Below, piece after piece: positions 50,573-59,903 of a stretch of 64,000 nt of DNA; within the stretch, counting starts at the first letter, position 1; each line of letters begins with the position of its first letter. This DNA comes from Stakelama portus (GTDB lineage: Bacteria; Pseudomonadota; Alphaproteobacteria; Sphingomonadales; Sphingomonadaceae), in contig NZ_QFZL01000002.1 in the NCBI RefSeq assembly GCF_003171655.1, forward strand, positions 186,001 to 250,000. Reading direction: 5' to 3'. Under the pieces are notes generated by a model. That model was not told the DNA's origin. It did not search any database and saw only the letters and a program-made list of their open reading frames with translations. Made by a program: the position numbers and the translations under genes.

Positions 50573-53500
50573 TCACGGTTCGAGCTTGATCTGCAATTCT
50601 TCGAGAGCAGCCACGTCGACGCCCTCGTCAACGAGACGGTCAAGATAGGCCAGCAGGTCGTCTTGCCGCGGCTGCCCAAATGCGAGCCGGTAGAGTGTCA
50701 GGCTGCGTTTGAGCCAACGTAGCCGCGTGTTTTCCCGACTCATGGGTAGCATTGGCACGCGGCGCTCGACCTTTACCGGACCATCAAAAACCCAGTACGG
50801 AACAAGTTCGGATTTGCTCGTGGTAGCGCGCTTGGCCGCGTTGAACATCGCCTCCCATGGGTCCGCAGGTGGCTTTGTAGAAGTGCGGATTGCATCGGCG
50901 TGTGCCCGGGCAACATTATGCCGGACCGCATGTCCTTTGAACCGGTGAACACGCCCTTCCCTTTGTTCAAGATCGACCGGGTTCCCCGGGAGATTCCAAT
51001 GGTAGACTCGATAGCAATAGGGATGAAAATCCAAGCCTTCCTGACCAATCGATGTCGTGGCCAGCACGAACGGTCTGAAAGGCGAGTTGAACGCATCTCG
51101 CACGCTTCCGAGCCGCACGGTTCCGCCTTCATCATCCTTGTATTCAGCCAATCGCATAGCGAAGCGACCGCGCATCCTGATGGACGGATGAAAGACGACC
51201 TTGCCGTCTTCAACTCCCACATCATCGACATCAATCTGGGAGGGGCGGACTGACAAGGCGTGGGTCATGGCTGCGGCCACGCCGGCGACACGGTCACGCT
51301 CGGAGCTCCCGGCCAAACCCTCGCCTTCGACGAGATAATGGGCGTACTCGTCGAGCACTGACTGGAGGTTGTGCTCGACACCATGCGTCAATGCGCTGCG
51401 CCAGTAATGGTCATCGCGCTCTTGCCGTAGGAGAGCAACGGCGTCGTACTGATTGAAGAGCGCCCGAAAACCCCAGGCGATTGATGCCGCGGCGTCCAGC
51501 AAATGCGGGTCATCCCAAGCCAGTCCTGGCGCAATGCGATGGAGCGCGCGCAATGCACAGACAGCCGGACTTCCCAAGGCTACATCGACCAGCAGATCCA
51601 GCGTGTTGTTGTCGAGCTCCCCGAGGGATGCCTCGGTTGCAGTCCTTCGCAACTCGGCGATGTGCTCTCGAAAGCCTTCCTCCTGGATCGTCCATCTGTA
51701 ACCGAGATACTGCAGCCACTCGGAAGACTTGGTCTTCAACAATACGTCGATCGTTGCCGGTGTGGACCATTCTGCATCCCTGCCAGCTGCTTCTTCACCT
51801 TTTTCCTTGGCGAACAGGTGCCCCAGTGCAGTACGAATACGATCCGCAATCTCTGCGCGCATTTCTGCAACCGACAATTGTTCCGGAGCGCCAGAAAAGA
51901 CGCTTAGCGGATCACAGATTCGGGCCAGTGTTGGTGACGGATAGATCAGGTGTAGCGCGCGCATCGCAGCCGGGCGACCATCGACCAGCTTGAACTGAAG
52001 CGGACGGCGGCGCGTGGCTTCCGAGTAGGATCGAACGACCGACGCTGCCCCCATCCGCCGTTCGGCCTCGTAGGAAAGCAGTGCGGCAAGCGCATCTGGC
52101 ACCATCTGCCATGCAGAAAAGACAAGCGCTTTCGTAGCCGGTGTGCCCTCAGATGCCGGGCCATAATATGTGACCGCCGGGGGAAGCCAGAGGTGCTGAT
52201 GCAGCCCGGAGTCAAACAAATCAGCCATCAATGCTCGAAGGCGCCCATTAGCCGGATCAATCGGCTGATAAGCTTCGACCTGTTCACGACTGATGCCCAG
52301 CGCCTGCGCATCGCTCAACGCTGATATCAGGGCCGGGCTTGAATTTGCGGCTTTATCCTTCAGGCGATGCTTTAGCGTGTAATCACGCATAAAATTCAGG
52401 AGGTAAGGGGCGGACTTCCAATACTCGATGATTTCGCGCGCATCGACGGCTCGCGCCACGCGGGAAAACGCTTCGGCCTGAAGGAGATCGGAAGGTGCGA
52501 GCGGCACGTTGATCGATGGCTCCGCCAGCATCGAATCCCGTTCAGCAGTACTGCCAACGCGCTCGGTGCGCGCCATAACGCGCTTCAGTGTACGCTGAAC
52601 CTTGTTGCGCGCGCGCTTGGCGTCGGTCGCGCTCGTCGGCAGTTGCTGGAGCAGCTTACGAAAGCGGCGCATTTCGCGGTCAAGTTCGACCTTGATGGTC
52701 GCCCCCTTATCGCGGCCGTAGAGGAACTCGATTGTTTCGAGGAAGTCCTCGTAGTGATCGCCGTCATCGGGCTCATCGCCCGAGAGCGTGAGCATCTTGT
52801 AGGGAGTTGCGGAGAGTAGAAGGGTACGTGCGCTGGCTGTATCGTCAGAATAGTCAAACAGGGCCCGTGCGAGCTCGGCCGGCTCCCCCTCACCGCGCAG
52901 CAATTCCCGAAAACGTTGGAATTCGTCGAGGATGATAAGATCTGGCTTGAGCGCACTGACGCAAGCGTGCGATAGCATGCTCCGTAGCGCCCCGATTACC
53001 TCGTTTCGTTTCCAACGCTTCTCGTCAGGGTATGTTGGCTGGCGGCGCGGGAACAGCGAGATCATTTCGTCGATTGCCGACAACAGCGATGCATCTTGAC
53101 GGACTGCGTCTTGGAAGTTCGAAACTATCGTCGGATCAATACCCTCAAGTGACATGCTACCGACGCACGCATCCCAGCGTCCATTCCCGGCGTCCACTTG
53201 CAGCGCGTTTCTGAGCGGCGTGAACGAAAAGCCCATGGCTTCAAGCAGGCGATGCAAGAGCGCCCGTTCTTCAACGACCCCGGTGGTGGATCGAAGATTG
53301 AACGTGGTTCCAGGCGTGAGGCTGATGAAATTGACCTTGTTCGCAGACAGATCTTGTTCGCCGCGAAGCTGCAATGGCACCAAGGTCATGCGAGTGGGCA
53401 AGGCCATCGCACGCTTTCCCAATACATTGAGACGATTGAGATTTTGCGCGGCGATGGCCTGATTGGAGCAGATGTATAGAATGTCGATCCGCTTTGATCG

Positions 53501-53698
53501 ATTCCACAGCGCTTCGATGGTCTTGGCGATCACCCCGCGGGCAACCATGGTTTTGCCCAGACCCACTTCGTCTGCGACCAGGAACTGACGCACTGGATCG
53601 GGGCCATGCAAACGGTCGAACACATAGTCTACCGTGCGACGCTGAAAGCGCTTGAGTTGAGCGAGTGCGGCGCCCGCGTCGAACGGCTCATTCTCCAT
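50573..53698 (-). CDS. SNF2/DEAD-type helicase, last gene of the island operon
   Basis: 1041 residues from ATG 53698, which overlaps the PLD gene by 11 nt. RecA lobe 1: FLVADEVGLGKTMVARG with Walker K49, DEFQ box near residue 258 and LLLSATPYK near residue 296. Lobe 2: ALVFSAWQ near residue 550, TTSIGQEGLDFH, and the arginine-finger motif QREGRVHRFKGH near residue 945. About 250 residues are inserted between the helicase motifs. Such proteins translocate on double-stranded DNA and, with PLD-family nucleases, form defence modules (for example in DISARM). The exact family is not assigned. Confidence 0.9.
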   Translation of the reverse strand: MENEPFDAGAALAQLKRFQRRTVDYVFDRLHGPDPVRQFLVADEVGLGKTMVARGVIAKTIEALWNRSKRIDILYICSNQAIAAQNLNRLNVLGKRAMALPTRMTLVPLQLRGEQDLSANKVNFISLTPGTTFNLRSTTGVVEERALLHRLLEAMGFSFTPLRNALQVDAGNGRWDACVGSMSLEGIDPTIVSNFQDAVRQDASLLSAIDEMISLFPRRQPTYPDEKRWKRNEVIGALRSMLSHACVSALKPDLIILDEFQRFRELLRGEGEPAELARALFDYSDDTASARTLLLSATPYKMLTLSGDEPDDGDHYEDFLETIEFLYGRDKGATIKVELDREMRRFRKLLQQLPTSATDAKRARNKVQRTLKRVMARTERVGSTAERDSMLAEPSINVPLAPSDLLQAEAFSRVARAVDAREIIEYWKSAPYLLNFMRDYTLKHRLKDKAANSSPALISALSDAQALGISREQVEAYQPIDPANGRLRALMADLFDSGLHQHLWLPPAVTYYGPASEGTPATKALVFSAWQMVPDALAALLSYEAERRMGAASVVRSYSEATRRRPLQFKLVDGRPAAMRALHLIYPSPTLARICDPLSVFSGAPEQLSVAEMRAEIADRIRTALGHLFAKEKGEEAAGRDAEWSTPATIDVLLKTKSSEWLQYLGYRWTIQEEGFREHIAELRRTATEASLGELDNNTLDLLVDVALGSPAVCALRALHRIAPGLAWDDPHLLDAAASIAWGFRALFNQYDAVALLRQERDDHYWRSALTHGVEHNLQSVLDEYAHYLVEGEGLAGSSERDRVAGVAAAMTHALSVRPSQIDVDDVGVEDGKVVFHPSIRMRGRFAMRLAEYKDDEGGTVRLGSVRDAFNSPFRPFVLATTSIGQEGLDFHPYCYRVYHWNLPGNPVDLEQREGRVHRFKGHAVRHNVARAHADAIRTSTKPPADPWEAMFNAAKRATTSKSELVPYWVFDGPVKVERRVPMLPMSRENTRLRWLKRSLTLYRLAFGQPRQDDLLAYLDRLVDEGVDVAALEELQIKLEP

Positions 53699-55535
53699 GG
53701 CCGGACTCCTCCAGTACGGCACGGAATGTCTGCCAGAGGACCCGAAACTCTTCGGGTATTGGATCGGCACCTTCTGTTTTTGACTCTGCTAGCCTGGTCA
53801 TCAGACGATCAACTGCATTCAGCCGTCCATCCTTGGCGCAAAGGGCCCGGACGAGTTCTTCGAGCAACGGTTCATCATCGGCCATGGCCATGGCCCACCC
53901 TGCCCCACTGCCGCCTCCGTCGGCCGCCAAAGCCGCCGCAAACGGATCACCGAGTGCGGTGAGCAAGAGCCTCAAATAGCGCAGGAATGTTTTGCGATCA
54001 TTGATCACCGATCGCATGATCGCTGCGTCTCGCTCGGCCGGTAGGCCCTCAATCGGCAAGCCAGTGCTAAAAAGGATGCTTTGACCGGTTGCCCGTTCCT
54101 TCATTTCGATCGCCAGAAAGCGTGTGACATCGGCGAGCGGAACCACACCCAAGTCCAAAGCCGCACCGGCTTCCAGTGATGCCTGAGCATCCTTGGCGTG
54201 CCCTTCCCCTCGGGTTATCGGCCAAACCCGCACGCGGTTGATGTCCGCAAGTGCAATGCCTCCGGCAGGTGGAACCAGCCACATGCGCCAATTGCCTGGG
54301 CCCTCGGTCGCGTCTGCTTCACAACGGATGCTGATGCCTCCGCGGGCAAGCGCCCGCCGAGCAATGAGGAGCACTCTTTCAGCAGCGCGCTCGGAAGCTT
54401 CAGCAGCAGCCAGTTCTCCTGGAATGAAAGCGCGAGTCAGTCGCCCGAACCCGTTTTCGCCGAGAATGGTCTCGATCGACCCCAGCTTTGACGTCTTACC
54501 CGTGAACGTGATGAAGAACTCGACATTTCGCCCTGAGATGAACGCGGGCGTGGTCGCATTTCCGGAGCCCAAAGTCAGACGGGTATCCCAGCTATGCTCG
54601 GCAACGATTATCTTGGCGTGGAGCCCTTCCAGAGCTGACGAAACAGCTTCCTCACCATCCTCACGCTCGGCCATTTCATCTAGGACCGCGACATGTTCGA
54701 AATCTTCGAGTGTTTCGGCAGCTATGCAGGCAAGCTGATCGGGCCTGCTTATCAAGATTTCGGCGGAGCGGCGTGCCTTTCCAGCCAACATCGACAACGC
54801 ATCATCATCGCAAAATGGCGAGACTACACCGATACGGGTGCATTCCGGCGGCTGCCAAGGCCGCCCTGCCAGCCCGTTGACTGCGAACTCAAATTTTTCA
54901 CACGCATCAGGCAATGCCCAGTCAGCAAAGCGCATGTCTTCGGCGAGTTCCATAGTGAGCGCCCGCTGCTCATCCGGGACGGGGCTGACCGCGAGATCTG
55001 GGAGCGCGGAGAGCAATGCATACAGGGGACGGTTCTGGGCCTTAGGCTGGCGAGTGCGGCGTCCGTCGAGACGCACGGCTATGTCCCATGACCTGTCGCG
55101 CGTGAGATTGCGTGACAATACGAGCACCCTCAGAAGATCATCGCCCTCTTCGTCCAATGGCTTGAACCGCAGCGCCCAGATTTTCGGATGGAAGCTACCC
55201 TCACCTGGCGCTTGGACTTCGACGATAACCTTCTCGAGCAACGAGCAAAGTCGAGATTGTTGGGCAAGTCCCGCATGGATTTGACCTGCCTCGGCGAAGA
55301 CGGCCAAGCGCCCCGAAATCCGCTCCGCTCCCTCGAGCAGAGCAATAGGATGCTGCAAAATTTCGTCTCTATTGTCGGCGGCAAACAAAGCCAGGCTGAC
55401 CGGCACGGCTAGCGCGGTCTCAAAATCGAGTGAGAATGTCGTCGCCACGCCGGCATCGAAGCGATACCCGGGGGGAGCCTGAAGGCTATCGCCGTACAGA
55501 AGCCGGTTTTCGGGATCGAGCGTTGTCCTGCTCAA
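53688..55535 (-). CDS. Phospholipase-D-superfamily protein
   Basis: 615 residues if started at TTG 55535, which overlaps the upstream TGA (TTGA) with AAGGA about nine bases before it. One clear PLD motif, HAKIIVAEH..TLGSGNATTPAF, near residue 335-355. PLD nucleases usually need two HxK motifs, by dimerisation or a second domain, so it probably dimerises. The N-terminal LYGDSLQAPPGYRFDAG is typical of PLD proteins paired with helicases. Large C-terminal region of unknown fold. The likely nuclease component of this operon. Confidence 0.87.
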   Translation of the reverse strand: MSRTTLDPENRLLYGDSLQAPPGYRFDAGVATTFSLDFETALAVPVSLALFAADNRDEILQHPIALLEGAERISGRLAVFAEAGQIHAGLAQQSRLCSLLEKVIVEVQAPGEGSFHPKIWALRFKPLDEEGDDLLRVLVLSRNLTRDRSWDIAVRLDGRRTRQPKAQNRPLYALLSALPDLAVSPVPDEQRALTMELAEDMRFADWALPDACEKFEFAVNGLAGRPWQPPECTRIGVVSPFCDDDALSMLAGKARRSAEILISRPDQLACIAAETLEDFEHVAVLDEMAEREDGEEAVSSALEGLHAKIIVAEHSWDTRLTLGSGNATTPAFISGRNVEFFITFTGKTSKLGSIETILGENGFGRLTRAFIPGELAAAEASERAAERVLLIARRALARGGISIRCEADATEGPGNWRMWLVPPAGGIALADINRVRVWPITRGEGHAKDAQASLEAGAALDLGVVPLADVTRFLAIEMKERATGQSILFSTGLPIEGLPAERDAAIMRSVINDRKTFLRYLRLLLTALGDPFAAALAADGGGSGAGWAMAMADDEPLLEELVRALCAKDGRLNAVDRLMTRLAESKTEGADPIPEEFRVLWQTFRAVLEESGHGE

Positions 55536-56710
55536 CGCTTGAGATCCTTCAGATGGCTTTGTGCGATTGACCAGCGAAACTGAAGCCTTCCAGTTCCGGA
55601 TGCTCCTTGCCAACGGTCCCGCGCACTCTTGTTTGCAAACCGGGATTGCCCCTTTTTGAGCCTCCTCTCACGCGTCATGACGAGCCCGTTTGCAGCGTCG
55701 CGATTGCGGCCCAATCCTCCCTCCTTCCGCACCAAGGCCACCCATTCGGTGACAAACCGCTTGGCCGGTTCGAGGACCGAATGTCCGGTATGACGTGTCT
55801 CGTGCCAGAAATCATCCAGCGACCAGGATGCCAATTCCTTGGTATCGAGTTCGTCGCTCCATTCGGTGAGTGCGGTTTGGTAGCGCTCAATCCAGTCCTC
55901 GTTTTCCCGCAGCTCACTCAACAGCAGATTGTAGAGCAGCGCGGCGCCATGCATGACGCCCGAGAATATCCTGGCATGTTCAACCAGCACTCGTGCCTGA
56001 GCAGGAAAATCCGCAATATGCGGATGCAGCCATATTGCATCTGCCTTTGCCCGATCGCTCCGGCTTGCCAAATAGGTCAAGAGGCTGTGGGGATGGCGAT
56101 CGACAAGGCGATCGACAAGAAAACTCGCCTCGTCCGGTTCCAGATCGAAATCGACGGTGTCAGGCCATCCCTTCGGTGGCTGAGGCATGCGGTCGTGCCA
56201 CAGATGTCGATGCCGCTGTGCCCCGCTCATGTCGTCTTCGACGTGATCTTTACCAGTATCCTTGGGCCAGTGCGGCAAGGCGGCAAAATAGGACTCAATC
56301 GAACCAGGAAATTGCCGGATACCCCAGCTTTCCAGTCCCGACCAATAGATACTGCTAGGCAGGCGCTTGAGCTTCTCGCCAGCGTCCTTGCCAATGATGC
56401 CAACGGCACCAGGCGCGCCAGAAATCAGCGCCTGGCCAAGTTCGATTTCCTTCTGACATGCTTTGGCTGCAATGTCTCGCGGACTGAGATGAGACGGCAG
56501 GGAGTCGAATATCCACGGAATGAACAGCATGTACCGCAGCCGCGTGTGAATGGTGCTCGTTCCGGGAAAAAGATGATCGGCTATGGAATCCCTGATCGCG
56601 CCAAGCCCAAGCTCGTCGCGGCTATCCTGCTCACGGAACAGGTCCATCAACCGCTGCGCACGATCGCGTTCTGTCTCGTCAAAATCGACCCAGCCAATTG
56701 CTGAACTCAT
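55532..56710 (-). CDS. DUF6361 family protein
   Basis: 392 residues from ATG 56710. The N-terminal GWVDFDETERDRAQRLMDLF, then DELGLGAIRDSIADHLFPGTSTIHTRLRYMLFIPW, is the signature I recall for DUF6361. No enzymatic motif is visible. Later blocks include LLTYLASRSDRAKADAIWLHP and HGAALLYNLLLSE. The gene is locked between the AddA-like and PLD genes (25-nt gap, 4-nt overlap), so the three are probably needed in fixed proportion. It may be a sensor or scaffold. Function unknown. Confidence 0.85.
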   Translation of the reverse strand: MSSAIGWVDFDETERDRAQRLMDLFREQDSRDELGLGAIRDSIADHLFPGTSTIHTRLRYMLFIPWIFDSLPSHLSPRDIAAKACQKEIELGQALISGAPGAVGIIGKDAGEKLKRLPSSIYWSGLESWGIRQFPGSIESYFAALPHWPKDTGKDHVEDDMSGAQRHRHLWHDRMPQPPKGWPDTVDFDLEPDEASFLVDRLVDRHPHSLLTYLASRSDRAKADAIWLHPHIADFPAQARVLVEHARIFSGVMHGAALLYNLLLSELRENEDWIERYQTALTEWSDELDTKELASWSLDDFWHETRHTGHSVLEPAKRFVTEWVALVRKEGGLGRNRDAANGLVMTRERRLKKGQSRFANKSARDRWQGASGTGRLQFRWSIAQSHLKDLKR

Positions 56711-56735
56711 TTTTAGCGCCAAGTGCCAGTGCCCC

Positions 56736-59700
56736 TCAGATCCCTCTGCCCAGCGTCAGTTCGCCGGTCTCTGTCCAGAATACGGCGACGCCATCAACGG
56801 ACTTGCCACCCATTAGCCCAACTGCATCAACATAGGCTGCCAGTTGCGACCAGTAGCGTTCGAAGCGAAGCGCGTGATCTTCCGCCGCCCCGCTCTTGTG
56901 ATCGACGATCATGAACCCGCTGGTGCCTTCAGCGATAAGGTCGAGGATGATGCTCTGCCTCCCACCATCTGAAAGAGGGACCTCGATCGGTTGCTCAACA
57001 TGTAGTCGGGGATAGCCAATGTCCGCGAAAGCCTGTCGCAGAGCATCTGCCTGCTGCACAAGAAATTCGACTTCGGCATCGAGAATGCGGCAATGCTCCT
57101 GAACCCTGTGGCGTAAATCAGGACGGCAGAGAAGAATGCGCAGCGCTTCGTGGATCGCCGTGCCCTTATCGGTCGCCTGCAGGAGATCAGGTCCGGCCAG
57201 CTTTACACCTGGTGCGATCACACGCGTCTCGATCTGGGATGGAAGCGGGCGTGACGTAGCAATTGCCTGCGAGGGGCTTACCACAGATGCCATGTCGTCG
57301 ATCGGGCGCCGCTCCAGGGCAAATCGCAGCTCGCGGTCGGACGCGTCGAGATGAACTTTGTTCTCAGCCTCGAACGAAGCCGGCAACTCCTTGCTGCAGA
57401 TCGTCATGCGCGCAGGAAATTCTTCGGCGCCGACGCTGACCTGGTTACCCTGAAATCTGATGCCGCAAACGTCGTTCAGAAGGCGGCGGCCAGTTATCGG
57501 TAGAGGCGGATCAACCTTCTCATCGTCCTGCGGCCATTCGATAATCAGGCGGTCCCGCGCACGGGTCAGGGCCACGTAAAGCAGCCGCCTCGCTGTTTCT
57601 TCGGACTCCGGATGGAGTTCATGAAGAAAGCGATCGGTCGCTTCAGGCGCGGCAAATTCGGGAGCATAGGCGAGCGTTGCCTCCTCGATCACATGATCTA
57701 GATCGTCGAACCCCGGAAATTTGGTGCTGAAGGTCCCGGCACGGGGGTCGAGCTTGTGGTCGAGCCCGCAGACAACGACGATTGGCCATTCACGTCCTTT
57801 AGACGCGTGCCAGGTGACGATCTCGACTCCGTCGGCCTCGCTGCCTGAAGGGTTAGGCCGCAGATCTTCGCCTTTGAGCCCGACCTTGTTCTCAAGCCAG
57901 CCGAGAAAAACGTTGGCGCTCTGCCCATAAAAGCCGGATGCTTCGCGCATGTCGCGGTGAGCATCCATGAATGCTGCCGCTTCCGCTTCGAACCGCAGCA
58001 GGTCGGCTCTCATCTGGGCTGGGTCATCGAGCCTGTCGCACCATTCGCGAAGGCCCGCGACTTCGATGACTTGATGAACCAGACGATCAACTGGGGTCGC
58101 GAGCGAGTCGGGCCAAAGTTTCTGCAGCGCAGTCAATTCAGGCGTGTCGATCCGGCCTTGCTGGGCAAGCGCCCTGATCGCGTCCGGAAGTGCTGTCGCC
58201 CCGGGACCAAGCGTGGCCGTACAAATCGCGGCATGGCTGTCTGCAGGATCAACGGCGAACCGCAGGGCAAAGCACGCGGCCTGGACGATCTTGCTCTGCC
58301 ACCAGCCGCCTTCAGCCACGCGAACCGGCAGGCCAAGTGATCGCAGCGCGCTGGCATAGCTCGCGCAATGGCTATGGGTCGGGCACAGGACCGCGATGTC
58401 TCTGGGCTCCAGCGGTCGCAAATTCTTCGTATGCCTGTCGATGATCGTCACATGATCGTCGGACAGCAGGGAGAGCAGGCGATCCGCGACGAAATGCTGG
58501 GGCTTCCCGCCGGAGCGCGCGCCGCGCTTGTTAGACAGTTCTATTATCTCAAGCGCGGTGTCATGTCCGGTGGGGTTCTGCGCGGTGAGCGAAGTGTAGT
58601 CATCGCCGAAAAGGCAAGGACCGAGCGCGTTGACGAAATCCATGATCCGCGGATCGGAACGCCAGTTCCGGTTGAGCGGGCTGGTTTCAAACTGCTTCGT
58701 GAGCGCGACCGTCAGCCGTGGGTCGGCACCTTGAAAGCCCATGATGGCCTGCTTGGTATCGCCGACGACGAGCGAGCGCTTCGCTTGCCGCGCCAGGGCC
58801 CACAGGAACGTGAATTGGATCGGGTTTGTGTCCTGGAACTCGTCGACAATGACACAGTCCACCTCATCCATGATCGCGGCAAGCACGCCGGGCTTCTCAT
58901 CGAGAATCCGCGCGGCGTTGGTGACCATGTCGCTGAAATCGATGACTCCGAGCTCCCGCTTGCGGGTCTCGTAGTCGGTCATGGCCGATTGCGCGCCTTC
59001 TACGAGCGCGCGAGCATGGGAAACCGCATCTTCGAGCGGGCCCGGATGATAGACCAGTGTGTCGGCCGCCGTCATGACCGCAGCGGCCAGGTCATCGTAA
59101 CCATCAGGCGTCGGACTGCCGCGCTTGGACTGGCGAAGATCGCGCAGGCGCTGCCAGAGCTTCCAGTCCTTCCCTCCGGTCGAGAGGAGTTGTTCGGCTT
59201 GCTTCAATGCGCGGAAATTATCCCGAAACGCCGTCTTGGCCGCGGCACTTCCAGCGTCGTCCGCCAGCGATCTCGGAAAGGCGAGAAGCAGCGCGTCGAC
59301 AGCCTGTTTCAAGCCAGCCGCCAGGGCCTCTGGCGTCCCGACCGGCTGGCGATATCCCTGCCTGATCGACGCCTCGACGAAGTCGGCCATCGCCGGGTCG
59401 CTTCCGCGCGGTCCAAGCGTTCGCAGGAGTGCGATGACGCCGAGCAATGTCTTGCGGAAGCTGTCTTCAGCCGTGTCGTCCGAGATGAAGCTACCCCGGT
59501 AGCCATAGGCCCCGAGGTTACGGGAGAGCTCGCTTAGCGCCTGGTTCTCCTCGATCGAACGGCGGATGAGCAGGTCCTGCTCGTCTTCTGCGATGAGACG
59601 TTGCTGCGGCGAAGAGCCTGCCGCAAAGGCGTGCTCAATCAGCAATCGGCGACCAAGTCCATGGATTGTGGAAACATAGGCTCGCTCAACGGCCAAAGCC

Positions 59701-59903
59701 GCTTGCAGATTGCCGTCAGCAATCAGTGCTCCGCGGATCCTCTGACGAAGTTCCCCAGCCGCGGCCTCCGTGAAAGTGACGGCCAGTATCCGCTCTGGCC
59801 GAACTTTGCCGTAACGCACCCACTGGGTGAGGGTTTCCTGGATGTGATGGGTCTTGCCAGCCCCTGCACCGGCTGGAACGATCGAAAGCTCAGTCATCTT
59901 CAT
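56736..59903 (-). CDS. AddA/RecB-like UvrD helicase with C-terminal nuclease
   Basis: 1055 residues. UvrD-type motifs in order: GAGAGKTHHI (Walker K17), TFTEAAAGELRQRI, VDEFQDTNPIQF near residue 350, VGDTKQAIMGFQGA, NWRSDPRIM, WHASKGREWPIVVV, and RRLLYVALTRARDRLII. The C-terminal 150 residues carry a RecB-family PD-(D/E)XK nuclease: ILDLIAEG and VDHKSG, then RYWSQLAAYVDA. An AddA-like exonuclease subunit, coupled by 14 nt to the AddB-like gene. Probably processes linear DNA ends. A second copy in addition to a housekeeping AddAB would be expected; that copy is not in the window. Confidence 0.92.
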   Translation of the reverse strand: MKMTELSIVPAGAGAGKTHHIQETLTQWVRYGKVRPERILAVTFTEAAAGELRQRIRGALIADGNLQAALAVERAYVSTIHGLGRRLLIEHAFAAGSSPQQRLIAEDEQDLLIRRSIEENQALSELSRNLGAYGYRGSFISDDTAEDSFRKTLLGVIALLRTLGPRGSDPAMADFVEASIRQGYRQPVGTPEALAAGLKQAVDALLLAFPRSLADDAGSAAAKTAFRDNFRALKQAEQLLSTGGKDWKLWQRLRDLRQSKRGSPTPDGYDDLAAAVMTAADTLVYHPGPLEDAVSHARALVEGAQSAMTDYETRKRELGVIDFSDMVTNAARILDEKPGVLAAIMDEVDCVIVDEFQDTNPIQFTFLWALARQAKRSLVVGDTKQAIMGFQGADPRLTVALTKQFETSPLNRNWRSDPRIMDFVNALGPCLFGDDYTSLTAQNPTGHDTALEIIELSNKRGARSGGKPQHFVADRLLSLLSDDHVTIIDRHTKNLRPLEPRDIAVLCPTHSHCASYASALRSLGLPVRVAEGGWWQSKIVQAACFALRFAVDPADSHAAICTATLGPGATALPDAIRALAQQGRIDTPELTALQKLWPDSLATPVDRLVHQVIEVAGLREWCDRLDDPAQMRADLLRFEAEAAAFMDAHRDMREASGFYGQSANVFLGWLENKVGLKGEDLRPNPSGSEADGVEIVTWHASKGREWPIVVVCGLDHKLDPRAGTFSTKFPGFDDLDHVIEEATLAYAPEFAAPEATDRFLHELHPESEETARRLLYVALTRARDRLIIEWPQDDEKVDPPLPITGRRLLNDVCGIRFQGNQVSVGAEEFPARMTICSKELPASFEAENKVHLDASDRELRFALERRPIDDMASVVSPSQAIATSRPLPSQIETRVIAPGVKLAGPDLLQATDKGTAIHEALRILLCRPDLRHRVQEHCRILDAEVEFLVQQADALRQAFADIGYPRLHVEQPIEVPLSDGGRQSIILDLIAEGTSGFMIVDHKSGAAEDHALRFERYWSQLAAYVDAVGLMGGKSVDGVAVFWTETGELTLGRGI